Shown here: piece by piece, positions 32,959 through 43,700 of the stretch | Position numbering within the stretch: the stretch's first letter is position 1 | How the letters are laid out: each line of letters begins with the position of its first letter | From: Cristatella mucedo | Lineage: Eukaryota > Bryozoa > Phylactolaemata > Cristatellidae | Direction of reading: 5' to 3' | NCBI GenBank assembly: GCA_009760855.2 | Contig: WPIO01000147.1 | Span: 250,001 to 314,000, forward strand | DNA: 64,000 nucleotides | The notes under the pieces: generated by a model | What the model was told of the DNA's origin: nothing | Databases searched by the model: none | The model's input: the letters and a program-made list of their open reading frames with translations, nothing else | Translations under genes and position numbers: made by a program

Positions 32959-33864
32959 GATTAATGGAAGGATCCGATGGGTAGGGGGCCTAACAATAGT
33001 AACATATTACAGAATGTATAGTGCAAACCTTGCTCTAAGCACTTTACATTTGCAAAAAAATAAGCACGATTGAATGGCTAGTGGTAAACAGCTCTATCAC
33101 CCTAAGAATAACGTGGTTAGAGATGAAATGCACAGGGTCTGCATGAAAATATCGTTAGTAACAGCATGCACAGTGTCACAATTGAAATGACAATTCACAC
33201 GGACCCCTAACCTACAGTTTTGCGTGCCAGGCATTTTTCCGGGGCTATTTTGCAGGGCATATTTTGCCCGGCGTATTTAATCGGGTCACCGCACGAGGTG
33301 TATGTAACTGATTAGTTCATAAAAGCGAGAGGTACGATTCTTAGCCTTGTGACTGCATAGATATGATAGGTAGGTTGGAGTCGAAGAATAAAGGAAGTAA
33401 AAGTGCATGGCAGAACTTTAAATTTGATGGTTTGCTTGACTGAAAGACAGCCCAGGTCGGCGAGTAGTTGAGTTATGTGGCAACTGTGACGCTCACGGCA
33501 GAATAACTAGCTTCCGAGCTTTGCAGCAACTATGAACGTGCGATTGAACAAACTGGTCGTCGAGATAGCACTGAGTTACAGATTTCAAGATGATATGTTA
33601 TAAATGCACTGGTCACTATACATTTAGTGCCTCTGTCATAGCTAGCCTAAATTTGTAGCACCGTTTATGCAGCTGACAGTAGGAGGACTTGACTATTGAG
33701 GAGACGCGGTCGTCCGATGAAAGGTCACCTTGGAAACGAACACCGAGACTGTTCGTGCCAATTCAACGGGAGCTACTCTCGTTGAATACTTAGCTACTTA
33801 GCTACGTTAGCTAGTTCCAAGCTAAATTGGCTTTTAAAACTTCATTTCTCTGTTGTCTGCTAAA
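32959..33864 (+). repeat. Tandem direct duplication, unit 1
   Basis: From GATTAATGGAAGG (32959) to TCTGCTAAA (33864). An apparently identical copy begins at 33874, a period of 915 bases. I compared the units line by line and saw no difference over 906 bases. Unit 1 is the ancestral one, since its left flank continues block B. Confidence 0.9.
33010..33790 (-). mobile_element. Old L2 family 1 fragment, in duplication unit 1
   Basis: Minus-strand L2: eroded hairpin (AAGCACTTTACATTTGC), 3' UTR words (GATTGAATGGCTAGTGG, ATGCACAGGGTCTGCATG), then coding-strand complement matching RT C-terminus (TTGCTTGACTGAAAGACAGC, CAGGTCGGCGAGTAG, ATGTGGCAACTGTGACG) and the ARNLG region near 33750. Much more diverged than the other copies. 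The same insertion is in block A at 8741-9062. Confidence 0.75.
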
Positions 33865-33873
33865 AATAAGCAC

Positions 33874-34779
33874 GATTAATGGAAGGATCCGATGGGTAGG
33901 GGGCCTAACAATAGTAACATATTACAGAATGTATAGTGCAAACCTTGCTCTAAGCACTTTACATTTGCAAAAAAATAAGCACGATTGAATGGCTAGTGGT
34001 AAACAGCTCTATCACCCTAAGAATAACGTGGTTAGAGATGAAATGCACAGGGTCTGCATGAAAATATCGTTAGTAACAGCATGCACAGTGTCACAATTGA
34101 AATGACAATTCACACGGACCCCTAACCTACAGTTTTGCGTGCCAGGCATTTTTCCGGGGCTATTTTGCAGGGCATATTTTGCCCGGCGTATTTAATCGGG
34201 TCACCGCACGAGGTGTATGTAACTGATTAGTTCATAAAAGCGAGAGGTACGATTCTTAGCCTTGTGACTGCATAGATATGATAGGTAGGTTGGAGTCGAA
34301 GAATAAAGGAAGTAAAAGTGCATGGCAGAACTTTAAATTTGATGGTTTGCTTGACTGAAAGACAGCCCAGGTCGGCGAGTAGTTGAGTTATGTGGCAACT
34401 GTGACGCTCACGGCAGAATAACTAGCTTCCGAGCTTTGCAGCAACTATGAACGTGCGATTGAACAAACTGGTCGTCGAGATAGCACTGAGTTACAGATTT
34501 CAAGATGATATGTTATAAATGCACTGGTCACTATACATTTAGTGCCTCTGTCATAGCTAGCCTAAATTTGTAGCACCGTTTATGCAGCTGACAGTAGGAG
34601 GACTTGACTATTGAGGAGACGCGGTCGTCCGATGAAAGGTCACCTTGGAAACGAACACCGAGACTGTTCGTGCCAATTCAACGGGAGCTACTCTCGTTGA
34701 ATACTTAGCTACTTAGCTACGTTAGCTAGTTCCAAGCTAAATTGGCTTTTAAAACTTCATTTCTCTGTTGTCTGCTAAA
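33874..34779 (+). repeat. Tandem direct duplication, unit 2
   Basis: Second copy of unit 1, including the old L2 fragment (33925-34705). The nine bases between the units, AATAAGCAC, together with neighbouring bases form AAAAATAAGCACGATT, which also occurs inside the unit (33054-33070 region). After 34779 the sequence switches to unrelated DNA. Confidence 0.9.
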
Positions 34780-34799
34780 TCGCCTGCAAAGTATTTTAG

Positions 34800-35050
34800 T
34801 TCTATCGATTAAACCTTCTCACGGGCCTGGATATTTGCTACCTCAAACTTATCCAGATCTGCGAAAGTCAAATAATAAGCAGACACTCAGCTTTAAATTT
34901 AATGACCAGCCTAACAGCTGATTATGCATTTGGTATCAATAGATCACAGATTACAGCTTATCTGTGCTGGCCATATGGCATGAATGCTAACGCAACGTAT
35001 CACATCTTAACACTGAAAATTTGGCTTCGGCTATCTGATAATCACTTAGC
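34800..35050 (-). repeat. Possible inverted fragment of the lectin intron
   Basis: The plus strand here aligns loosely with the plus strand of block A intron 2 at 15470-15660 (shared words: GCTACCTCAAAC/GCGACCTCAAACGTAT, ATTCAGATC-like, ACTCAGCTT and GATCACAGA). Since A is on the minus strand this would be an inverted piece next to block B. Similarity is weaker than among A, B and C. Confidence 0.4.
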
Positions 35051-35077
35051 ATAGTTGCGATACGTCCAGCATTAATT

Positions 35078-35232
35078 GATTTAACAGCTTCAATTGTATA
35101 GCGGCAGAGGAGCCTTAACGACATCACCTCCGCTTGTGGTGGGCAATAAAGGATTGCCCACTGCAGGGCTCAAAACTATGACCTTAGTCATTAACAGTGA
35201 GCACCTAATTCCTTGTGCTAAGACCCAGGGGC
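35078..35232 (-). repeat. SINE family 2, copy c
   Basis: Minus strand: GGGTCTTAGCACAAGG head, B-box region decayed (TTTTGAGCCCTGCAGTGGGC), body GGGCAATCCTTTATTGCCC, GGCTCCTCTGCCGCTATA and end GCTGTTAAATCAATT. The body is the best preserved part. Confidence 0.6.
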
Positions 35233-35270
35233 GCATTTTAAAGCTCTTCCTAATGCCTTAATCCGGAGGT

Positions 35271-36017
35271 CGGCAAACTTTTCGGACTACAAGGCCATTT
35301 CAGGACCTCAAGAGGATGGACAGCATTAGAAGTAACCATGCTCACACCACCCGGCCGGCGGAGTGGGCTGAGCCAGACGAACGAACAAACAGTCGCAACA
35401 GTCGCACTGATGGCCGCGGCAATTATATTTATTTTTAGCGAAACTTGCGATATCACCATCAGAACCTTCGTTTGTAGAGCCGTAGTTGTTCTCAACCCCA
35501 AAGGCTCGCTCAAATCGGTCTGGGAGGGAACCACCTGGCCCGTGCTTGACGTTCCGCCCTGGCACTCAAAACGTCATCTGCTGCCTATCCCTTGCGAGCC
35601 TTAGTAACCACACGCCATTCCTCTCTCCGCTCTCTTACTTGCCTAGCACCTATTAGTACTCACTAACACTTTCTGGCGCAAATCCGCCCCGGCTAAGGGC
35701 TGCCGCCGCAAGCCGTTCGAAAAGCAAAGTCGCAGTTCTAAATTCGCACGTCGAAACGCGCGAAGCAAAGTCGAGAACAATAACAGTACGCTCTTAACTC
35801 AAAGAAAAAAATACTCCGAAAGACGGCTCGTACCTCGAAAACTCATTAGTTGAGAAACTCGTAAGTAAAAGTAACTCTAAAGTGTTTGGGAAGAAAATCA
35901 CGACAACTCAATGAGGCCCTAGTCATCAATAAATAACGAGGGGGCCACTAGGCCGGACTGGAGCACTAGCCAAGCCGGATCTGGTCTTAAGGCCGGGGTT
36001 TGCCGACCTCTTCCTGA
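35271..36017. mobile_element. Short non-autonomous hAT-like element
   Basis: Inverted ends GAGGTCGGCAAAC (left, 35274) and GTTTGCCGACCTC (right, about 35998-36010) match the hAT end type with GGTCGGCAAAC. The 740-bp interior is richer in GC than the flanks, and its frames (35338-35604 plus, 35250-35534 minus) overlap on both strands without a transposase signature. The outermost bases and an 8-bp target duplication could not be fixed. Confidence 0.65.
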
Positions 36018-36870
36018 ATCATGCTATCTTACACGATTCTTATCTCGTCAGAGAGTGACCTAGTAGTTCATACTAAGAGGATTAAAGCCTCATAAGTACT
36101 AGGAACACCAAAGCTCGATTCCATATTACAGGTTCTGCAATAGACTGACCGCAATTTAGAAATTTTTTAGCTGAATTGAATCAACAATAAAAACCTGATA
36201 CTTCAATCGTTCATTACAGTGTTAACAATATTATTACAAATGGTTATGTTTATTATTTCTTTAATGAACACCTTTGCTAAGTTAGCCCTAGGAATTTAGC
36301 TAGCTATTAAAACTAAATTCATCAAAACAGCAGCTAAATAATAGGATCATCGACAAGTCTTTGGCAGAAATTTGTAAGTTGTTGTCAATAAACGTGAAGA
36401 GTGATAATGCTGTATCATTCTAGAAAAGGTATCATACAGTAAAGTATCGTACAGTGAAGTAGTTTTCGTACGATGATTTGAGCCGATCACTGAAATTGTG
36501 CCTAATCGATGAAACACGAATTTCAAGGTCATATTGTAACCGCAATTATGAGCTTTCTGCAACAAGAGTGGCCGGATGCTGAAAATTAATGTGGAGAGAC
36601 CCTCTCGGCTCGTCCTCTTGGTCCAATCCAATGAAAATCCAATCATCGTTCAGATCGTCTCTTCTATCATTAACCAACCGATCCACTTGCAAAACATCAG
36701 AGAAACTTACACTTCATACCGGAGCTTTGAAATTGCATGAAATTCCATGTGTATGTTATGACAGCACGTTTGAATTCCTCTGTAGATATATTGAGTGGGA
36801 ACATACGAGGTTCTCTTAGGTCACAACACATAGTGCATTTCATTCCGTTTAGGCCTGGCCGGTAAGTTCG
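36018..36870. other. No gene recognised
   Basis: AT-rich, no repeat family or coding signature. The paired frames at 36347-36646 and 36589-36819 have no recognisable domain. Confidence 0.45.
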
Positions 36871-36967
36871 TTATGCCCTTTGCAGCAAATATAAAGCGCC
36901 TAGAAAGAGATTGAGTTCTCTGAGGGCACTTTATCAAGTGCATTATTATTCTTATTATTATTATTAT
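36871..36967 (+). mobile_element. L2 family 1, 3'-tail-only copy
   Basis: Only the last ~95 bases: CCCTTTGCAGCAAATATAAAG, hairpin (GCGCCTAGAAAGAGATTGAG) and an ATT-rich tail. Extreme 5' truncation. Confidence 0.85.
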
Positions 36968-37544
36968 AGTAACATAACTCTGAAGATTCCTTTATGTCTA
37001 GCTAAGCAACGTTTTTCAATATGATCACGCTCTGCTGATAGTTAGTGCTACACTCTGCTAAATGTTAGTCATAGACTGAATACTTCTTGCTACACTAGAA
37101 TTTACGCTGCAGACTTTTAAGGTATAGTTCAATACGCATATATCAGACACATCTCGCTGCCGTTAGTGAATAGGTGTGTCAATCGTGAAACACCGTTTTA
37201 GAACTGCATTTAGCTAGGCATAGACGTACTGGCTACTTTCATTTCAGGAAGAATACCAGTGTATATACGGATAATCGCGTCTGAGTGCTGCAAACGCTTT
37301 CAGTCAATAGGTTTAAAGAAGAGCAGCTAGCGGCTACAGTGGTAGAGTGATGACAAATCGCCTGCAGTTTTGTATTTTTTATCTACACTACTTAGAAACA
37401 TTCTCTTTTATCGGGCGATGGTGATCAATATTATAGAGACGCAAATAGTGGCACCATAGAACGTCACAATACTTCTGTCACTGATTATCACAGTGGTTTA
37501 AAATTAACACCTAAAAAGTGTGAAACGGATATCAATTTCCAACC
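36968..37544. other. No gene recognised
   Basis: Nothing identified on either strand. Confidence 0.45.
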
Positions 37545-38345
37545 GCCTGCAGTCCTTGGGAATCTCTAATTTAGGTAGCTCCGTTAAAAAAGCTGTTAAT
37601 AGTACCAGTAATGTATTACTCGTCGGGTACAAAGTCCTTATTTATCAGAGACTTATCTGATCTCATATCAATTCTTCATGCTTTGAATCCATCTTTTGGC
37701 GTTATAGGTGGTTTCAATATTTAATCTGACGGCTATACTGAATGCTTAATTACTGAATTTCGTGCATTCGCAGACTCTTTTTTTCTTGAAGCTCACTTGC
37801 AAGATCCATCAGATCACATCAAGATTATCAAGAGTCACAAAGTCGACCAATACTCGCCCGCATGTGTATACTATCATAACCTGATATTATGAAATTCTAA
37901 TCATGAGATTTTCTGCCGATCCCGTTCAATCAACAGTGGGACCCATCATCCACGTCCAAAAACATCTATGAACTCATAAATCACGACGTCAATGCTGTCG
38001 TTGCAAAAAATCTAAATTGCCGTTGAAGCTCAACTTCTACGACTACTTGTAATTATTAGTAGAATGCTAGATTACGACGCTTGCTGATATAGTTACAAAT
38101 TTTGCACCACTCACTAAACGTAACGTGCATCCTTGTCTAGATGGCCTAGGGTTTCCACAAAAGTAAAACTTCTCATATGTACTAAGCTCCAGCTTGGGAA
38201 AGAGTGTAAAAGATCGTATGGACTATCAATCGTCAAGCATATGAAGAATACGGTCAAAAATACCCGTCGATCCTAGCAAATTCCCAATCTAGCATCTACG
38301 AAATGTTTCTGAATCACGGACGCGAAATCCCGAAATGCCAGTGCC
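37545..38345 (+). mobile_element. L2 family 1 endonuclease fragment, strongly decayed
   Basis: Collinear with 17490-17684 and 18805-19370 of the long copy: GTCGGGTACAAAGTCC (…PPGTKS), GGTGGTTTCAATATTTAATC (GDFN region), GAATTTCGTGCATTCGCAG, AGTCACAAAGTCGACCA (HTLD region) and GAATCACGGACGCGAAATCC. It has no LTR at the place where the long copy is interrupted, and so shows the uninterrupted family sequence there. Neither the RT nor the tail follows. Confidence 0.7.
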
Positions 38346-38529
38346 TTCATAAAAGGCGCGACTAAAATCACTAATACATTGAAAACGAATCGTGTTTTTG
38401 TGGCATCCGATGTCCACCTTTGCAATTAATTTTACTTTAACCTCCTGCACTACATATTGGCGAAATAGGCTGACAAAATCTTTCCACGGGCGAGCAACAA
38501 CTCAGTGCTCTGAATATAAGATATTTGGT

Positions 38530-40720
38530 AATGTTCCATAGTAATTACAGAATTCGGAATGAATTTAATATAGTAATCAAATGCTTTAATGCACAGTCTT
38601 CAATAAGGTCACGTAGTGTATCCACAGTTCCAATGAGACCTTGTGTAAATATTAAGTTCATCATTCCTGATATTAGACAATTCCGCTTTATCGATAGTTT
38701 ACGTGAAAGTTCTTACTAAGATCAGCTACGCTTCATCATGCGATTTGTTGAACTTCGGTAAAAAACATAATACAGTTTTATGCTGTTCCGCACGTTTTCA
38801 AATTTATTTGTAACCAGTAAAAATTTAAAATTATAACATGATTTCATATTTAAAAATAATTGTACATCAGAAAAGTCGGACACCAAATCTCTAGCCTAGC
38901 CTATCTGCTCAACTATTATAATTCCAACTCCCATTAAAACAATAGTAAAAGTGTTTGCAAGAGTCATTTTCCCACTGAAAATATTTTAGTCATAATTTTC
39001 TCATTTATTTCATATACCTAGTCATCATTGCCTTCCTACAGCTAAATGTATCTTTGGAATGGTAGTATAAGTATATATGCAAAGTTTCTATAGTGCAATA
39101 AAATGAAAACCCAGATAAGGATATAGCTACCGATATTTATGGCCCTTATTTACTTCATATGACTAAATGCAGAGTGAGAATTGAGTTTGACAAAACAAAA
39201 ACAGAAGCCAGTTTAATCAACAAGTAACAACAGCAATGCTATGCTGGTGCGAAGGTCTATTATAGCTCAATTTCTTCCTAGCCATGATACCCTGAAAACA
39301 TTCTTGTACTGATAAACAACGTCTTGGACCCTGCAAAGGGTGAGACTATGGCGATATGCAATACGCTTAGGTTTACTGAATGGCAGGCTGGTAAAGCATA
39401 ATAGGCGTAAGCTTTATCAAATTAACTTATATTTCCTGATTTTTCTCTTGGCTGATATCCAAAGTTTTTAACTTCTTGATCTCTCTAATCTACATAAAAA
39501 GCTAATATTTACAATAATAAGCTGATAAACTAATATCTTAGCTCAACGTTTATGTCCTGTCCTTGCAATTGTGTACTAACATCTCCATATCAATCCACGG
39601 CACAACTTAAACTCTAAAGATCAACGTTCCAAGCTAAAAGTACAACAGAATAAGACGGCGAACTTCAGCTGTGCGAAGCTTGAACCAATAAGAAAATTCT
39701 GGATTACTATGCTTAGTCATTCGCATCTAAGACGTGGGATTTTAGGCTTTTGCTTATTTTGTAATTAACGTAACCTTCGATTACTAGCAAACTGTCAGCA
39801 CTAAAGCAGCTCAGCAATAGTCTGAAGGACGTGCTTTAACTGAGTTGGCATAAATCTCAATATGGATTGTCAGTGAAAACAATGTCCACCGAGTCACAAT
39901 CTCAGTTGAGGTAAGACACCCCTAGCAGCGTTGCTTTTGAGGTTCTCACGTAAGCTTGCAGTCGAGTAGAACGCAGCTTTTTGACGGTAAGTGCAGGTCA
40001 AATAGAAGTGGTGCAAGGGTGCCCTGGCGATGTTAGATAGATGCAATCGTGGCTGCAATGTTTCAGGCCAATCGAAGGCACCCGATTGTAAGGCCCAAAA
40101 GATGTGTGAGCAGTGAATTACAAAACTCTGTATGGAACTTCCTTGTCTAAGCAGGCTAGAATTGCCACGAGTTTATGTTGATAAAAGCAGTCACACACGT
40201 CTTTGGAACTCACATAGTCATCAAGAGAATGGTCACTGTATAACCGTACACCTAAATCTCAAAGTGACATGACTCTAACTGCTCTGTCAGGGAGCTTCGA
40301 ATGGTAAGCTCTTCAATTACTGAGCCACGGTAAAATTTCACATATTTAAGCAAATATTCGATTCGTACACTGGTAAATAGTTTAACCAGGTGCACGGGTA
40401 GATATCTCATCTTCCGGTATCGCCCGAACGGTACCCTCGTATTATCGTCTGACCACTAGTGATGAGCGCAGATTTTAGCCGAGAAAATTTGACCTCCAGG
40501 GCTGCAGTACTAGGAATTGTAAATCAACATCGCGCTCATTTGTGTACACTTGCTCCCTTGCCAAATGTTGACTACATACGTATGCTAACAAGTCAAGTCA
40601 GCCAACTCAATGACCTACCACGTATTAGTCAATGCAGCCGTCCCCAACATCTGCCTGGTTTAAATTCTCGATTGATTAAATTTGAATAGATTAATAAATT
40701 AACAGCCAAGCTTAGCATGA
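38530..40720 (+). repeat. Paralogous block D (flanks only, no lectin exons)
   Basis: Three patches align with the other blocks: 38570-38960 with lectin 3' flank (31340-31720 in B, 54200-54480 in C), 39600-39960 with further 3' flank (32325-32700 in B), and 40380-40720 with lectin 5' flank (47290-47650 in C, 23060-23340 in A). 3' flank followed by 5' flank is the order expected between two tandem lectin units. Confidence 0.5.
39970..40350 (-). mobile_element. RT relic in block D (C-terminal region)
   Basis: One minus-strand frame reads DLGVRLYSDHSLDDYVSSK and, a little later, ILACLDKEVPYRVL; these match the ARNLGVxFQSDLSLDDHISS and ACLDKDTTSKLVHA parts of family 1. Further pieces in other frames fit the HITP...LHW region. 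It is too diverged to be assigned to family 1 or 2. Confidence 0.5.
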
Positions 40721-43700
40721 CTGAAAATATAAATAGAAACTTTCCATTTCTTTCGAACTACTAACACTACAAAGTAGCTATCCAGCAGCGCCAGCTGGAC
40801 CATTGCACAACTTGCTGATTGGTCGTGCCCAGATTATATGGTTTTTCGTGCACGAAGGGAAGCAAAATAACTGCTGGGACGACCTCGCTCCGTTAAGGTA
40901 AAGGAAGATTTTCAAGTCGTAATTCGCATTGATTGAACTGGTGCATCAACTAGCAAAGATGTCAGCTGTACCACGACGTTGCTCACGTTCCAAACTAATA
41001 GTTTCTTCGTCATACTACAGACCAAAAGATGCTGAATTCAAAAGATTGTCGGACCTGATAACGCTACCTACATTTGATAATGCTTCAATAACATATAAAT
41101 GCATTCGAAAACGGTAGTATCACTAACGGCAATAGTAAGGACGATCAGGCTAGCCAAGTGAAAAATTGGCCAGATACTCTTTGAAATGTGTGTCCAGTGT
41201 CGACACTCTGCCATAGAAGTGCTTCTTCATATATCAAGTTTAGCAATATTCAATGTATTTTAAAGAATGCGATTCGTGTATCTCGTCACCAGCATTTATT
41301 AACTATACTGCCTGGATGAAGGTATAGCTCAGTGTTAGACCTTAGCACAATTTTAATAACCAAATTATTTCATTCTTAGCCCAGACTGCTACGCTTCGGT
41401 CATCTTGCAAGCTAGCCATAAATTAAACTTGTTTGTGTAACACTGGATCTTCTTAAGTATGCATACAAATGGTTGACTTTAATAATTGGTTGATGGGCCA
41501 TCTACCGTTTGACAAGCTGGCTTACAAAGGCGTGGACGTGGCGCTCCTCAAGAATAGCTCCTCTACCATTGACGCGTGTGCAGCAATATTCCAAAGATGG
41601 ATCCGGATATATCTATGCTTATCGTTATCCAATAGAATCAGATCAAACTCACACACACGTAGTCGTAATTCAGCTGTGCAGTGCCAATGAGTCATCATGC
41701 ATTAACGACCATCTGCTTCTAGCGAACAGGATATAACTCAAGGTGCTACTCCTAGAGGATGACGTTATCGATCCAGCGGAAAGGCATCAGGCTCGGCCAG
41801 CGTGAACTTTTCTAGCTCAAAACAGCAAAGGAATTATTTTTTCTTACCTCTTTCGATGTTGAAAGATGAAGCGTGCCCCACGGCTCGCTATTGTATCTGA
41901 TCCTTCCAGTACTAACAAATCAATCATAAACGAGATCGCTTCCATTCATGTGGATTCTCACTATTACCAAATTTACTAACACTAACTTAAAACCTCGCTT
42001 CATACAAAAAGTTATATACGTGAATGAATTAAACAGATTGTCGTAACGTGTTTCCATCAACAGGCAACAGTAAACAGAACTCCTGCAGAACGATCCTCCA
42101 CGTGGTGTGAGGCATCGAGGAAGTGGGGGTCACCCTGCCATAATTAGTCTCTCCATGGCAAGTATTATTATAGGAAAACAGTATGACTTGCTCAAAGAGA
42201 CCGAAAATATAACACTTTGCTGACAGTATAGCATCATTGAGGAGGCGAGTGTCATGTTTGGGCAGGTAGGCAACACCATTCAGCAAGTGGTTGCGGTTCT
42301 AGGTGAGTCGCCATGATTAAGAGGTTGCCTAAACATTTGAAAGAAACCACTGCCATGGAAGATTCATAGTAATTATATTCAATATTGCCCTTAAGTGCCA
42401 AGAACACTCCCACACACAAGTGCTAGTGAATCTTCTTTTCCGATGACCTGCGGGCATCTGCACGTGGCAAAGTAAACCTCACAGCTCACAGTGAGTTTCC
42501 TGATGATAGTTTGAAAAAAGTTGAATAAAAATATTCCCCAGTACTAATTAAATTACTGCTATAAAGGTCAATGTCGACATCTGAAAGCATCTCAAAGGAA
42601 TGCATTTCTAAACGAAAGTGGGAGAACTCCAATGGCTCTCTACTTATATGGTCACCGTGACTACATTCAGCATGCCTCAACAAACCTGCTAGATCAATAC
42701 CTTTGCACGGAGACAGTTTAGGTGTTGATCCGAACTGGACTTAGTTCCAGTGCAACGGCCGTATAAGCCTCGTGAAGAGATGACAGTGAATAGCTACGAT
42801 AGCAAGATCATAGCGACCTAGGTATATGTACGACCATAGATCATAGCGACCTACCTATACAATTTTATCAGTTAAGGAACATCACTTACTCAAGCCTGCT
42901 TGCATACAACTTCGAAAGACCAATGAATCAAGATTTAGTCATGTCGCGTCTAACATTTAGGCATTACCCTTTAGCATGTGGTACACAAATGTGTACATGT
43001 GGTACACAATTCATTAACCTACCTGACCCGTTGCCAGCTATGTCTCTGCAACTCTAATCAAATCGATCATTAACTTCCCATTAAGCAACGAAATAATTAT
43101 TTTGAAATCTTAGGTGCAACCTATATTAAAATGTAGCTGATGTCATCGGCCTACGAGTGACACGTCCAGGCTAACCCATGGTGTTCTTGTATTATCGGCT
43201 CTCCAGAACATGGCTGCTTTGCCGTCCCACCAACTAATTCACAATCCAATCTCCAGCTGCTATGGGCATGCAGGCTATGAATTGCTGCCAGGAGTAGTCA
43301 CTATCTGCAACAACCTAAGTTATAGAGGGCCTGCATCTTGCTTAAGTTCTCGTACTGTTCAACAAAGCCATTGGTAATTATGACTGTAACCACTAAAGTC
43401 ACTCAAAGAGATTCGATTAGTCAAAGTGTAACCACTCTCCCGAGGACCGACTGAAAAAAAAAGATTCAAGCTTTGAAGCGTCATCTAAGCCTAACGAGAA
43501 TTCACCAGAACAGCATCCCCGAAAATTCTGTGACACTGTTCACTAGAGGTAAGTTGAGGTTGAAAATATAATCGCGTTTTTGTGAGAGGTCTACAGAAGC
43601 TCAGTGATCAAACTATACTTGGTTGGAACGTTGCAAGGGGCCCTTAAAGGAATGAACTCTTTTAACAGCTGCGATCCAGTACAGTGTGTGCACAGTCTTA

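Larger units (their letters stand above)
26881..33864 (+). repeat. Paralogous block B with a broken lectin copy
   Basis: Aligns with the minus strand of block A from the lectin 5' flank (26881 corresponds to about 21780 in A) through exons, 3' flank and the old L2 fragment. Relative to C it lacks about 1.25 kb that included lectin exon 3 (the junction is near 28940-28975). The last part of the block (from 32959) is repeated perfectly at 33874. Confidence 0.7.
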
